A stretch of DNA of 52,608 nt from an uncultured bacterium (GCA_947361225.1 CANAIK010000006.1:1-52608), one strand, 5' to 3'. Counted from the stretch's first letter, positions 8,646 to 18,605 are shown. A program made the numbers and translations. The notes: generated by a model from the sequence alone, not told the origin.

Positions 8646-9800
8646 TTATTTTTTATTCTTATCTAGTTTAAAACCCGGTTTTTTAGTTTCGTCTTTTTTC
8701 TGTTCTTTTTGAATTTGCTTAGACAAAGCCTCATCTACTTGTTTTTTAATATTCTCAGGTTTTAAACTTTCGTCAACAAACTCAATTTTAGCATTATCCT
8801 TTAAACCGTTAATTAAAGTTTGAACAGCGTTTATTTTCTTTTGTTGCGCTAAATAAGCACGCAAATCTTCTTTAACTTTTGCTAAAGATTGAACTCCTTT
8901 AGCTGATTTATCTTTAACATAAATAATATGGTATCCGAATTGTGATTTAACTAAAGGACTTATTGTTCCGACTTTTTGCTTGAATGCTGCGTCTGAGAAT
9001 TCCTTAACAAAAGCATCTTTTGAAACATAACCCAAATCCCCGCCGTTTTTAGCGCTTTCTGTGTCATCGGAGAATTCTTTAGCTAAGTTTGCAAAGTTTT
9101 TAGGATTTAAAGTTGCTTTTTTTTGAAGTTCACGAGCCAGTTTTTCTTTTCTTGCAACTTCTTCTTTAACTTTTGATTCAATATCAGCATTAGAAAGTTT
9201 TCCGTCTTTGTCGGCATCTGCTATTTGTCTTTTAATTGAATCGGGATTAACATCGATTAATATATGAGCAACCTGGATTCTTTCGGGTTGGTTAAATTGA
9301 GCTTTATTTTGTCTGTAGAATCTTTCAATTTCACCGTCCGTTACTTTATCGGCATTCAAACTTGAAACCAATTTATCCATTTTAACTTCATTTGATAAAT
9401 CTTTGTTTAATCTATCGTCTGAAATATTGTTTTCTTTAAGAACCTGTTTAAATTGTTCAAGAGATCCGATTTGATCGATTATTTGTTGTTTTTTAGTTTC
9501 AATTTCTTGTGTTGTCGCTTCGATTTTTCTTTTATCAAATTCTTGTCTTAAAAGTTCTCTTACAATAACATCGTTAATATATCTTTCTTTTAAGGCTAAA
9601 ACCATATAAGAATCGTCTTTTTTATATTCTTTTGGTGTGTTTTTGAATTGAGATTCTTTAATTTTGTTGAAATCTGAATAAAATTCTGTTTTTGTAATTG
9701 GTTTATCGTTGATTTTTAGAACAACATCGTCATTCTTAGCACAAGCACAGAACAAAACCATAGCAGATAAGAATGTCAGTGCTAATTTTGTAAATTTCAT
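8646..9800 (-). CDS. Parvulin-type peptidyl-prolyl isomerase lipoprotein (SurA/PrsA-like)
   Basis: This is an exported chaperone and prolyl isomerase for proteins beyond the inner membrane. A lipoprotein signal peptide ends in the lipobox FCAC with Cys20 as the probable lipidation site. A SurA-N-like helical region spans about residues 25-170. The parvulin domain begins with QVAHILID (about 176) and continues through FANLAKEFSDD, GGDLGYVSK and SQFGYHIIYVKD to about residue 300. A charged helical tail follows. Inside the parvulin domain an inserted segment contains DADKDGKLSNAD (195-206), which matches a calcium-binding loop of EF-hand or dockerin type. A strong ribosome site AAGGAGG precedes ATG 9800. 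It follows mfd by 25 bases, and a hairpin lies after it. Confidence 0.92.
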   Translation of the reverse strand: MKFTKLALTFLSAMVLFCACAKNDDVVLKINDKPITKTEFYSDFNKIKESQFKNTPKEYKKDDSYMVLALKERYINDVIVRELLRQEFDKRKIEATTQEIETKKQQIIDQIGSLEQFKQVLKENNISDDRLNKDLSNEVKMDKLVSSLNADKVTDGEIERFYRQNKAQFNQPERIQVAHILIDVNPDSIKRQIADADKDGKLSNADIESKVKEEVARKEKLARELQKKATLNPKNFANLAKEFSDDTESAKNGGDLGYVSKDAFVKEFSDAAFKQKVGTISPLVKSQFGYHIIYVKDKSAKGVQSLAKVKEDLRAYLAQQKKINAVQTLINGLKDNAKIEFVDESLKPENIKKQVDEALSKQIQKEQKKDETKKPGFKLDKNKK

Positions 9801-9825
9801 TTTTCCTCCTTAAATTTATAAAATT

Positions 9826-12800
9826 TTAATTGCTTGCCTTAAAATTTAAAACTACCTCAGAAATATAATAAAACAAATCCGCCAATTTGTTAAATATTTC
9901 TTCAAAATCTTCTTCATTTTTGTTCATAAGTAATATTCCTTTTGTATTCTTTAAATTCTTTGGAGGGGTGGAAAAGGTGAAATAGCGTGTGATTCGAGAA
10001 TCGATTTTTGATTTTAGAATTATCCACTCCTGCATTGTATAAGGACTGTAAATTCGAATTACATTGCCAATAGATCGAACAAGACTAATATTAGCGCTCG
10101 TTGCAAGAATTCTGAGTTTTATAAGTTTAATTAAATTCTCAACACAAGGGGGAATGGAAGAAAATCTGTCTTTAAAGTTGAGTTTAGCCTCCTCCAATTC
10201 ACTTAAGGAGCTTACATCGGACAATCTTTTATATTCTAAGATTTTTTGTTCGTAAGTTTGCGCCCATTCATCAGGAATATAAGCGTCAATGTTAATATCT
10301 ACAATAGTCGGTTCTTTTTTTACTTGTTCTGTAGTGTTATAAGGATCTTTGCTTTCTTTTTTTCTAATATCCTCAATGCATTCGGACAACAAATTGCAAT
10401 AAGTGTCAAATCCGACATTTATCATTTGTCCGTGTTGATGAGTCCCTAGAATCGAACCCACGCCTCGAATTTCAATATCCCTTAAGGCAATTTTATACCC
10501 GCTTCCAAGACTTGTAAAATCTTTAATCGAATTTAGTCTTTTTCTTGCAAGTTCGCTTAATTCTTTAGATTTTTCATAAAAACAAAAACAATAAGCCTGT
10601 TTATCGGATCTTCCGACCCGACCTCTAAGCTGATAAAGTTGTGCAAGCCCGAAATTCTGCGCATCGTGGATTATAATCGTATTTGCCCTTGGAATATCAA
10701 CCCCTGATTCAATTATTGTTGTTGATAACAAAATATCGAATTCATAGTTAATAAATTTGCACACAACTTCCTCTAGTGTTTTTTCGTTCATTTGCCCGTG
10801 GGCTATTGCAATCCTTGCGCTTGGGACAATTTCTTGCAGTTTTTGTTTAAATTTTTCTATAGTTTCAACACGATTGTAAAGATAAAAAACCTGTCCTTCT
10901 CTTGATAATTCTTGATTTATAGCGTTTTTTATAAATTTGGGTGAGAATTCCCCGACATAAGTTTTAATTGGAAGTCTGTTTTTTGGAGGAGTATTTATAA
11001 CAGATAAATCCTTAAGTCCTGATAACGCCATATTAAGGGTTCTTGGAATAGGAGTTGCACTTAGGGTTAGAACATCGATATTTTCTCTAAATTTTTTCAA
11101 TTTTTCCTTATGTCGAACTCCGAATTTATGTTCTTCGTCCACTACCAAAAATCCGAGTTTTTTGAATTTAATATCCTCGGATAAAAGCCTGTGGGTCCCA
11201 ACGACAACATCGATTGAGCCATTGTTAATTTTTTCTATAATCGCTTTTTGTTCTTTATTGGAACAAAATCGATTCAGAAGCGCAATTTGAACATTAAAAG
11301 GCTCAAATCTTTCTTTTAGGGTTTGATAGTGCTGCATTGTAAGAATTGTGGTAGGAGCAATAAAAGCCGCCTGATACCCGCTCATTATCGCTTTAAAAAT
11401 CGCTCTTAGCGCAATTTCTGTCTTTCCAAAACCAACGTCGGCACAAATTAGTCTGTCCATTGGTTTTGATGATTCCATGTCTTTTTTTACATCAATTATC
11501 GCTTTCATTTGATCTCGAGTTTCGCTATATTCGAAATTATCTTCCATTTCGTATTGCCAGGTTGTATCAACCTCAAATTCAATTCCTTTGGCGATTTTTC
11601 TTTTAGCGTACAAATCAAGAAGATCATAAGCAACAAGTTCAAGCTCTTTTTTTGCTTTGGTTTTTGTTGTTGACCAGGCACTCCCGCCCATTTTCGATAA
11701 CTTTGGTCTTTGATTTCCGCTCCCTCGATAACGAACCAAAAGGTTAATTTGTTCAGCCGGCATATAAAGCTTATCCGAGCCTTGAAATTGAATTTCAAGG
11801 TAATCTTTTTGATTATCGTCAATTGTTTGTTTTGTAATTCCCTGATAAATTCCAATCCCGTGGATTTGATGAACAACATACTCCCCTATTTTTATATCAT
11901 TAATCGAATCGATATAATCCTGGGTTTGTTTGTTAGAATAATATTTTTTTGCGGTAATATCCCGATTGTGTTTGTTAAAGAATTCCCTATCCGATAAAAA
12001 AAGAATTTTTTCGCTCGCAATTCTCTCGTCATCACAAATTACCCCTCCTGAAGAAATATCGGGATAATAAAAAATATCGTCGGAAAAAATTTCAAGTTCT
12101 AAAAAAAGCTCTTTTAATCGATTGGGATAATTCGAACAAATATAAATTCTATAGTTTTGATTCAAGTGTTTTTTTATAAATTTCGATGCTTCTTTTATAT
12201 CGGAGTTGAAAAAAGGGGCTAAACTTAAATCAAATTCGATTAGTTTATCATAATCGTCAACTAAAAAATTATCCAGTGAGATTCTTTTATAATTTTTTAT
12301 CTTGCTTGAAAAATCTTCATAAGTTAAATGGTTCAACCCCTCTAAAGGCAGTTTTAAATTTGATTTTAGCGCCTCTTGATAATTGTTTGTATAAGTTTTA
12401 TCCAAATTTTGATATTTTGATAAAACTTCGCTTTTTTCACCAAAAATCAAAATATAATCTTTAAAATAATCAAGAATCGAAACTTGATCGGACGAAAAAT
12501 AATTAATATAATATTCGATTCCTTCGAAATATCCGATTTGAGACAAACTTTCAATCATTTGATTCTTTAAATCCAAAATCAAATTCTCATCATCGTTTTT
12601 GGTTTTTTCCTCAATTTTTTTTATAAATTTTTCTTTTTTATCATCGTCTAAAATAAACTTATAAATAGGAAAAATCGTAGTTTTATCAATGCTTTTAAAA
12701 CTTTTTTGAGTGTTAGGATTAAAAAATCTTATATCTTCTATGGTGTCTGCGAAAAATTCAATTCGAATCGGATTTTGATTAAGTGAAAAAATATCTAAGA

Positions 12801-13305
12801 TATCTCCTCGAAGTGCAAATTCACCGACATCACAAACTTGGGTCACTCTTTTGTAGCCGAATTCTATAAGAATTTTTGCAATTTTTGAATAATCAACATT
12901 TTGATTTTTTTCAAGTTCAATTCTATGTTTAAGATAAAAATCAGGGGAAGGAAATTTCTCCAAAAGCGCTTTTGTGCTTATAAAAACAACATTAGGGGAA
13001 TTTTGCAATATATTAATTTGTTCTTGATAAATATAATAGTTTTTTTCCAGTTGGCTGTAGAAATCAATTTCCTGGAAAGGAAAAACCTCACTTTCAAGGC
13101 TTAATAAACTAAAAAAATCCTTTTGGAGTTTGAGCGCTTCTTGTTCAGTGGGGACGATATATAAAACTTTTTTATTCTGTTCTATAATCGATTTAATTAA
13201 AAACAAATTCAAAGGCGGCAAAAGCCCCGACAAAACAAGGTTTTTTCCGGCATTTGTTTTTAAGTAATTATTAATAAAATCAAATTTTATACTATTAAAA
13301 GACAT
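9826..13305 (-). CDS. mfd: Transcription-repair coupling factor Mfd
   Basis: Mfd removes RNA polymerase stalled at DNA damage and recruits UvrA. The 1159-residue protein has the expected order: a UvrB-homology region at the N-terminus, an RNA-polymerase-interacting domain at about 475-540 (GEYVVHQIHGIGIYQGI), a RecG-like translocase, and a C-terminal TRCF domain. Motor motifs include Walker A GFGKTE at 625-630, the DEEH box at 723-726, TLSATPIPRT near 747, and QLRGRVGR at 892-899. The start ATG follows the acyltransferase stop by one base, with no clear ribosome site, suggesting coupled translation. Length and domain order are normal, with no sign of breakage. Confidence 0.97.
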   Translation of the reverse strand: MSFNSIKFDFINNYLKTNAGKNLVLSGLLPPLNLFLIKSIIEQNKKVLYIVPTEQEALKLQKDFFSLLSLESEVFPFQEIDFYSQLEKNYYIYQEQINILQNSPNVVFISTKALLEKFPSPDFYLKHRIELEKNQNVDYSKIAKILIEFGYKRVTQVCDVGEFALRGDILDIFSLNQNPIRIEFFADTIEDIRFFNPNTQKSFKSIDKTTIFPIYKFILDDDKKEKFIKKIEEKTKNDDENLILDLKNQMIESLSQIGYFEGIEYYINYFSSDQVSILDYFKDYILIFGEKSEVLSKYQNLDKTYTNNYQEALKSNLKLPLEGLNHLTYEDFSSKIKNYKRISLDNFLVDDYDKLIEFDLSLAPFFNSDIKEASKFIKKHLNQNYRIYICSNYPNRLKELFLELEIFSDDIFYYPDISSGGVICDDERIASEKILFLSDREFFNKHNRDITAKKYYSNKQTQDYIDSINDIKIGEYVVHQIHGIGIYQGITKQTIDDNQKDYLEIQFQGSDKLYMPAEQINLLVRYRGSGNQRPKLSKMGGSAWSTTKTKAKKELELVAYDLLDLYAKRKIAKGIEFEVDTTWQYEMEDNFEYSETRDQMKAIIDVKKDMESSKPMDRLICADVGFGKTEIALRAIFKAIMSGYQAAFIAPTTILTMQHYQTLKERFEPFNVQIALLNRFCSNKEQKAIIEKINNGSIDVVVGTHRLLSEDIKFKKLGFLVVDEEHKFGVRHKEKLKKFRENIDVLTLSATPIPRTLNMALSGLKDLSVINTPPKNRLPIKTYVGEFSPKFIKNAINQELSREGQVFYLYNRVETIEKFKQKLQEIVPSARIAIAHGQMNEKTLEEVVCKFINYEFDILLSTTIIESGVDIPRANTIIIHDAQNFGLAQLYQLRGRVGRSDKQAYCFCFYEKSKELSELARKRLNSIKDFTSLGSGYKIALRDIEIRGVGSILGTHQHGQMINVGFDTYCNLLSECIEDIRKKESKDPYNTTEQVKKEPTIVDINIDAYIPDEWAQTYEQKILEYKRLSDVSSLSELEEAKLNFKDRFSSIPPCVENLIKLIKLRILATSANISLVRSIGNVIRIYSPYTMQEWIILKSKIDSRITRYFTFSTPPKNLKNTKGILLMNKNEEDFEEIFNKLADLFYYISEVVLNFKASN

Positions 13306-13306
13306 T

Positions 13307-14134
13307 TTATTGTTTATTATCTTCTTTCATTCCAATATTCTTTAAATGTCTTTCAATGTCTCTCCACCAGCTTAGTTTTTGCTTAAAAAAGTAACGATAA
13401 CCATCAAAATTGCCTTTGGAAATTTGCGCTTGCTGATTATCGCAAAGAACTTCGAATTCTCTTTCTAATTTATGGCAGAATTCTTTTCTATCGAAATTGA
13501 ATTCCCTAAAAACCTGAACTTCTCCAAATTCGACAATAATTTCGGGTTTATCCTGTCTTAGGAAAGAATAATTGACGCTAACAGGACATAAATTTACCCC
13601 TCCAAAATTTTTCGCAGCTTTCTCAACCAAATAAGCCAAACCCGTTTGAAAAACCTCCGGTCGATAATGGGGCGGTCTTATTATCCCTTGAGGGAACAGC
13701 CAAAAATTAATATCCGGCTTATCAAGAGTTGTTGCAGCGTATTTGAGCGCTTTAATAGCGTCCTGGGGAGATTTTTTATTAACAGGAAAACATCCGACAT
13801 ATTGAAACAAAGGAAATCTGTTCATTTCCTCAATCATAAGACGAAGTCTTCCTTTCATTATATGTCTTGCAATATTATAGCCCACAATTCCGTCCCACCA
13901 GTTGTTGTGGTTTGTGTAGAAAAGAATTGCGTGGTTTTTATCTCTTTTATCAAGATTCTCAATCCCTTTATACATAAACGAATGAAATCTTGCTCTTGCC
14001 ATTTTATTAAAAACATAATCCCCGATAAAAAGCCAGAAAGGATTGTCCTTTGCGGTTCTAAATTTTTCGGTTCTGTTTCTTAAGACCGTCGGAGGAGTAT
14101 CCGAATACAAATGTTTAGGTGTTTCAATTGTCAT
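13307..14134 (-). CDS. PlsC-like 1-acylglycerol-3-phosphate acyltransferase family protein
   Basis: This is a membrane-associated acyltransferase of the PlsC/LPLAT family, expected to acylate a glycerophospholipid or related lipid. The catalytic H(X)4D motif appears as NHNNWWD. The second block, FPQGIIRPP, replaces the usual PEGT-like box, as in the glycerol acyltransferases of cyanobacteria and relatives. PVNKKSPQDAIKAL and the C-terminal NFDRKEF region complete the family pattern. I place the start at ATG 14134, with GAGG about 12 bases upstream. A TTG at 14152 is also in frame and would add six residues. The start overlaps the end of the preceding large gene by 11 bases. The substrate cannot be fixed from sequence. 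Confidence 0.85.
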   Translation of the reverse strand: MTIETPKHLYSDTPPTVLRNRTEKFRTAKDNPFWLFIGDYVFNKMARARFHSFMYKGIENLDKRDKNHAILFYTNHNNWWDGIVGYNIARHIMKGRLRLMIEEMNRFPLFQYVGCFPVNKKSPQDAIKALKYAATTLDKPDINFWLFPQGIIRPPHYRPEVFQTGLAYLVEKAAKNFGGVNLCPVSVNYSFLRQDKPEIIVEFGEVQVFREFNFDRKEFCHKLEREFEVLCDNQQAQISKGNFDGYRYFFKQKLSWWRDIERHLKNIGMKEDNKQ

Positions 14135-17100
14135 TTTGCTTTTTTTCCTCAATTATCCGATTTAGTTGACAATGAGCTTTAAAAGAGATTAAATCTTTTT
14201 CTATTTTCTCAACATAAATGGAAAGATTTAATCTTTTTGCCATTTCTATTGTTCTATTATACATTTTAATAATATTTTGTGCATAATCCTGTTTTTTATT
14301 ATCCGGTTGAGCGGATAATTTTTCTCTTGCAATTTTAGCTTTTAGCCTGTTTAATCTTACCTGTAAATACAAAAGTTCATTTGTATAAGCACTTGAAAGA
14401 GCAGAATCGCAGTATATTTGAGCATTTTCTTTGTCGTTTAATTTTAAATAAGCGTTTCCCAAGAGCTCCTGGAAAAGAATTTTAAAGTAATAGTTGTTAT
14501 TCTGAGCATTATCGCAAATTTTAACCGCTTTCTCGCAAATTTCAATGCAATACATATCTGCCTTGTTGTTAGCTGTGGCTGCAGCGCTTATATACCAAGC
14601 CAGAAGTGCTCCAAAGGCAATTTTTTTAGATGAAAAATACTGCATTTCACTGGTTGCAATTTCAATTGCCTTAAGATAATTTTTTTCCTCCAAAAAAACA
14701 TAGGCTAAAAGCGTTTTAAACAAATTCTTCGAAACTTCATCAGAACAATTATCCGCATAAGCGGTTGCTTCGAATAATTCCTCTTTAATTTTCGAATAAT
14801 CCATTTTTAAGATTTTATTAATTAAATTAACAATATTCCATTTGCAGATAAAATAAGGACTATCAATAACATAAGAATAGTCTTTTAGAATTTCCTGCAA
14901 GATTAAATCGGATTCGTCGAAATATCCTCTTGAAGTATTTGCAATTGCGCTAACACAGCCCAAACGAACCTTTAAATTGTCAATTTTTTGTCCTTTTTCT
15001 CTGGATAATACCTTGTTAATTTCCTCAATTAATTCAAAAGCAAGAGGGGATCCTTGTTCACAATAGCTTTGCGCAAGAATAATATTGGAGTTAATCCAGG
15101 AATAAAAAATTTCATTCTGGGCTATTAAATTATTATTCGAGAAAATATTAAGATGTTTTTGCAGAATCGGATTAATTTCAGTATTAACAATACTTGCAAT
15201 TTCTTCCCAAGAACCCAAATTCAACAAAGCCTCGAGTTTTTTTGTTTTAATTAATGCATTCTCAAGTTCCACAATTCCTTTGGAGTCTGTTTTTTTGTTA
15301 ATTTCAAAGTATTTAAGAATATTATCTACAACTTCAACAACACCGGTAAAATCTTGAATCAAATACAAACTTTTAACCAAATACCCTGATAAATCAATGG
15401 TTTTATTGATATCGTCGTTTTTTTGCGCTTCAACAATAGCGGTGGTCAAATAATCCTTTGCTTCAAGAGGATTTTTTGAATAAGTCAACTTCCCTAAACG
15501 AGCGCAGATATTATTTTTTATATAATCAATATTTTCTAACTTTACACTTTCAAGCAGAATCAAACTTTGTTTTTGCGCAAGGGAATAAATATTTACATCC
15601 CCGATATAACTTGCGTATTGAAGATTTTTGGTCCACAAATTAAAAGCAAGTTCTTTGTTTTCTATAATTTGCGCTAAAATCGGACAAATTAAAGGGGTGG
15701 AAATTGTTCTTCCGTTAAGTTCCACTAAAATTTCTTTTGCTTTATCCCTAATTAATGGCTCTTCTTTTGATCGAATATAACAATAAGACCAGGTTAGAGA
15801 ATTTTTAAAGCAATAAATATCGTCATAATTTTTTTTGTAATATCCTCTTTTTTCAAGTTTTTTAAGGATATCAAAAAATTCATATTCGTCCAATTTAAAA
15901 ATCTTGGATAAAAGTTTATAATCGAGTTTATCCCCTAAAAGCGCTGTAGTTGTAAGGAAAATATATTCTTTTTCGCTTTCTTTCTTTAAATAATCCAATC
16001 TTTGAGACAAACATTTCTCAAGATCATAAGGAACCTGGGGTTCGGGGTCTTTTTTAAATTTAACGGTTTTATCTTTAAAAACAAGATTTTTTCTCTCAAA
16101 CAAATACTGAATTACCTGCTCAAGATAAGTTATATTGCCATTTGCACTTTGAGATATTAAAGTTAGAACCTCAAGCGGAATATCGCAATTATCTCCTAAG
16201 ATTTTTTTAATATGAATCTTGCATTCGGAGCTGTTTAGCTGTCTTAGAGAAATATTGAGACAGTTTGTATTGTTAATTTTGTTTGATTGAAAATACATTG
16301 AAATTGAATGCTGGTTTTTATAGCTCAAAATCATTTTGGCGTTATTCTCGAAATATCCGTCATTTACGAGTTGTTTTAAAAATTCATAGGAGGATTCATC
16401 CACCAAATCAAAATCATCAACTATAAAAACAACATTTTTATTTTTTTTGATATATGAAAAAATATCCTTTAAATATTTAGCCGTTATTTCTTTGTTAATT
16501 AAAATATTCTCAAAGTAATCTTTTTTTAAAGGATAGATAATATTTGCAAGGGTTTCAAGAATATCGGGCTCGATTTTTTCAATTCCCAGTTTTGTAAGAA
16601 CTTTTTTTTCAAATTCTTTTATATTGAATTCATCTAAAAGAATATTCTCGCATTCAAAATACGCTTTAAAAAAGCTTTGAATTAAGCCCCAGGGGCTGAC
16701 TTGAGTAAGAGCGGAACATTGAGAATAAAAAAAGCAAAAATTTTTATCTTTAATTTTATCAAGTTTCGAACAAACATCATTAAGCAAATGGGTTTTTCCA
16801 ACCCCTCTTGGAGCAACAACGGAAATTAACCTAACGCAAGAGGAACTATCCGCAATGTTCGATAAAATTTTTTCTAATGCCTTATCGTATTTTTCATCTT
16901 CTTTTTGTTCGAAAACCGGTTTTTGATCAAGAAAAATCATTTTATATGAATCAGACGAAATTTTGATTAAAGATAAATCGCTGTTTAACTTAGAATACGC
17001 ACCATTAGAAACAATAACATCTTTATCTAAACCCAATTTCAGCTGGTTAATTTCTTCCCCGAGCGCCTCTTTTGGGGTTATAATTGCAAATTTATAAGCT

Positions 17101-17708
17101 AAATCACAACTTAAAGTGCGCTCTAGGATTTGATTAAATTTATCGAATTCTTCTTCGAATTGCTTAATTTTCTCAGCCAATTTTATTGTTTTTTTGTAAT
17201 CAAATTCAAAAAACACAGTCTTAGAACCGCTAAAATCACATTCTGTTGAGAAAACGATTTTTACGGTTGTTTTAATATTATCAATTACTTTTTGTTTGAA
17301 TTCTTCTTTATCATATTTTTCAAAAATTCTATCTAAATTAATAAAATCAATATAGAACAACAAAAGATTCTCTTTTGGTTTTTCTTTAATTAAATCGGGC
17401 TCGAAAATATTTTGATTCTCGTTTATTTCCTCAAGACGCATTTCTTTTGGTTCAATTGAAGTTTGTTCTTCGTCTTTTGCATCTTCGAATTCATATCCGC
17501 ATTTTCGACACAAAGAACTGGTAACATAATTTGCACTGTGACAATCCGGACAGAATTTAACGAATGTATATCCGCATTTTTTGCAGCTTACGGAACCCAA
17601 ACGTGTTGGAGAGGAACACCTCGGACATTTAAATATCAGCCTCAGGCTGCAATTTGGACAAACAGCATCCTCATTAGATACTTTATTCTTACATCTCGGA
17701 CAAATCAA
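14124..17708 (-). CDS. Zinc-ribbon / cyclase-like / AAA ATPase / TPR multidomain protein
   Basis: Domains in order, numbering from TTG 17708: three CxxC-x(n)-CxxC zinc ribbons (ICPRC...CPNC, KCPRC...CKKC, FCPDC...CRKC) within the first 71 residues, then an acidic linker. Next comes a region at about 115-265 resembling a class III nucleotide cyclase fold (LLLFYIDFINLDRIFEKYD, later KLGLDKDVIVSNGAYSKL) but without the metal-binding aspartate pair. A P-loop ATPase follows with Walker A PRGVGKTH (Lys305) and Walker B FIVDDFD (Asp431, Asp432). The last roughly 500 residues are helical TPR-like repeats. This resembles the cyclase-ATPase-TPR signalling proteins, here probably a sensor or scaffold. 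TTG 17708 is favoured because AAGGG lies eight bases upstream. A -10-like TATAAT at 17746-17741 would place transcription start after the alternative TTG 17741. First gene of the minus-strand series. Confidence 0.82.
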   Translation of the reverse strand: MICPRCKNKVSNEDAVCPNCSLRLIFKCPRCSSPTRLGSVSCKKCGYTFVKFCPDCHSANYVTSSLCRKCGYEFEDAKDEEQTSIEPKEMRLEEINENQNIFEPDLIKEKPKENLLLFYIDFINLDRIFEKYDKEEFKQKVIDNIKTTVKIVFSTECDFSGSKTVFFEFDYKKTIKLAEKIKQFEEEFDKFNQILERTLSCDLAYKFAIITPKEALGEEINQLKLGLDKDVIVSNGAYSKLNSDLSLIKISSDSYKMIFLDQKPVFEQKEDEKYDKALEKILSNIADSSSCVRLISVVAPRGVGKTHLLNDVCSKLDKIKDKNFCFFYSQCSALTQVSPWGLIQSFFKAYFECENILLDEFNIKEFEKKVLTKLGIEKIEPDILETLANIIYPLKKDYFENILINKEITAKYLKDIFSYIKKNKNVVFIVDDFDLVDESSYEFLKQLVNDGYFENNAKMILSYKNQHSISMYFQSNKINNTNCLNISLRQLNSSECKIHIKKILGDNCDIPLEVLTLISQSANGNITYLEQVIQYLFERKNLVFKDKTVKFKKDPEPQVPYDLEKCLSQRLDYLKKESEKEYIFLTTTALLGDKLDYKLLSKIFKLDEYEFFDILKKLEKRGYYKKNYDDIYCFKNSLTWSYCYIRSKEEPLIRDKAKEILVELNGRTISTPLICPILAQIIENKELAFNLWTKNLQYASYIGDVNIYSLAQKQSLILLESVKLENIDYIKNNICARLGKLTYSKNPLEAKDYLTTAIVEAQKNDDINKTIDLSGYLVKSLYLIQDFTGVVEVVDNILKYFEINKKTDSKGIVELENALIKTKKLEALLNLGSWEEIASIVNTEINPILQKHLNIFSNNNLIAQNEIFYSWINSNIILAQSYCEQGSPLAFELIEEINKVLSREKGQKIDNLKVRLGCVSAIANTSRGYFDESDLILQEILKDYSYVIDSPYFICKWNIVNLINKILKMDYSKIKEELFEATAYADNCSDEVSKNLFKTLLAYVFLEEKNYLKAIEIATSEMQYFSSKKIAFGALLAWYISAAATANNKADMYCIEICEKAVKICDNAQNNNYYFKILFQELLGNAYLKLNDKENAQIYCDSALSSAYTNELLYLQVRLNRLKAKIAREKLSAQPDNKKQDYAQNIIKMYNRTIEMAKRLNLSIYVEKIEKDLISFKAHCQLNRIIEEKKQNDN

Positions 17709-17832
17709 ACTATTTACCCTTAGACTATAACCTTTGTACAATTATAATACAAATATATTAAATTATACCTTCTAATTGTTAAGTTTGTAAATTTTTTAAT
17801 TTTTTTTAGGGCAATTGTAGTATATTAAAATT

Positions 17833-18537
17833 ATGAAATTAGGATTAAATATTGACCATATCGCAACCCTTAGAAACGCCAGGGGCGGGGTTGAACCGGA
17901 CGTTGTTGAGGCTGCAAAAGCGGCGCTTGAAGAAAAAATCTTCGCTCTTACAATGCACTTACGAGAAGATAGACGCCATATTAAAGATTCCGATCTTTAT
18001 AATGTGCAAAAACTTAACGCAAAAATTAATCTTGAAATGGCAGCGGTAGAGGAAGTTCAAAAAATCGCCCTGGATTTAGTTCCCTACAGCGTTTGTCTTG
18101 TTCCTGAAAAAAGACAGGAAATTACAACTGAAGGGGGCTTGGACGTTTACAATCAAAGGGAATATTTAAAAGAATTTATTAAACCTATAAAAAATAAAGG
18201 AATTATAGTAAGTCTTTTTATAGACCCTGACTTGAATCAGGTTGAATCGGCAAAATACGTTGGAGCAGATTATATCGAACTTCACACAGGAACCTTTTCC
18301 AATGCTTATGAAAAAGGGGATTATAAAAACGAGCTAAAAAAATTAATTATTGCGTCTAACGAGGCAAAAAAACTTGGTTTAAAGGTAAACGCAGGTCATG
18401 GCCTAAACTACAAAAACGTATATTTAATGAAAGAAATCCCTGATTTGTCCGAGTTGAATATTGGTCACAGTATAATTTCACGTTCTGTTTTTGTGGGGCT
18501 AAAACAGGCAATAAAAGAGATGTTAGAGCTCATTTAA
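17833..18537 (+). CDS. pdxJ: Pyridoxine 5'-phosphate synthase PdxJ
   Basis: PdxJ condenses 1-deoxyxylulose 5-phosphate with 3-amino-1-hydroxyacetone 1-phosphate to form pyridoxine 5'-phosphate in the DXP-dependent vitamin B6 route. The start LGLNIDHIATLRNARGG, the TMHLREDRRHI block, the phosphate-binding GADYIELHTG and VNAGHGLNY, and the C-terminal ELNIGHSIISRS are diagnostic. The length of 234 residues is normal. It is divergent from the large zinc-ribbon/ATPase gene across 124 bases. No Shine-Dalgarno sequence is visible right before the ATG. A TATATT close to the start could be a -10 element giving a very short leader. The enzyme's use of DXP is a metabolic link to the interrupted dxs-like gene at 45 kb. 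Confidence 0.97.
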   Translation: MKLGLNIDHIATLRNARGGVEPDVVEAAKAALEEKIFALTMHLREDRRHIKDSDLYNVQKLNAKINLEMAAVEEVQKIALDLVPYSVCLVPEKRQEITTEGGLDVYNQREYLKEFIKPIKNKGIIVSLFIDPDLNQVESAKYVGADYIELHTGTFSNAYEKGDYKNELKKLIIASNEAKKLGLKVNAGHGLNYKNVYLMKEIPDLSELNIGHSIISRSVFVGLKQAIKEMLELI

Positions 18538-18558
18538 TCAGTTTTTTAAAAAACTTTC

Positions 18559-18587
18559 TTGACAGATATTTTTGTCTTCGATATATT
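18559..18587 (+). promoter_or_regulatory. Consensus promoter for rplU-rpmA
   Basis: TTGACA at 18559-18564 and TATATT at 18582-18587 are separated by exactly 17 bases. Transcription would begin near 18594, giving a leader of about 70 bases before rplU. This is one of the best sigma-70-type promoters in the window, as expected for ribosomal protein genes. Confidence 0.85.
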
Positions 18588-18605
18588 ATTTAATGTAGAT
18601 AGGTT

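Noticed and set aside
13646-14083. Plus-strand open frame of 145 codons
   Set aside because: It lies opposite the PlsC-like gene, which has clear family motifs; no ribosome site or recognisable protein.
17709-17741. TTG 17741 as start of the zinc-ribbon/ATPase protein
   Set aside because: It has no ribosome site and a TATAAT lies immediately before it; TTG 17708 has AAGGG at good distance and begins right at the first CxxC.
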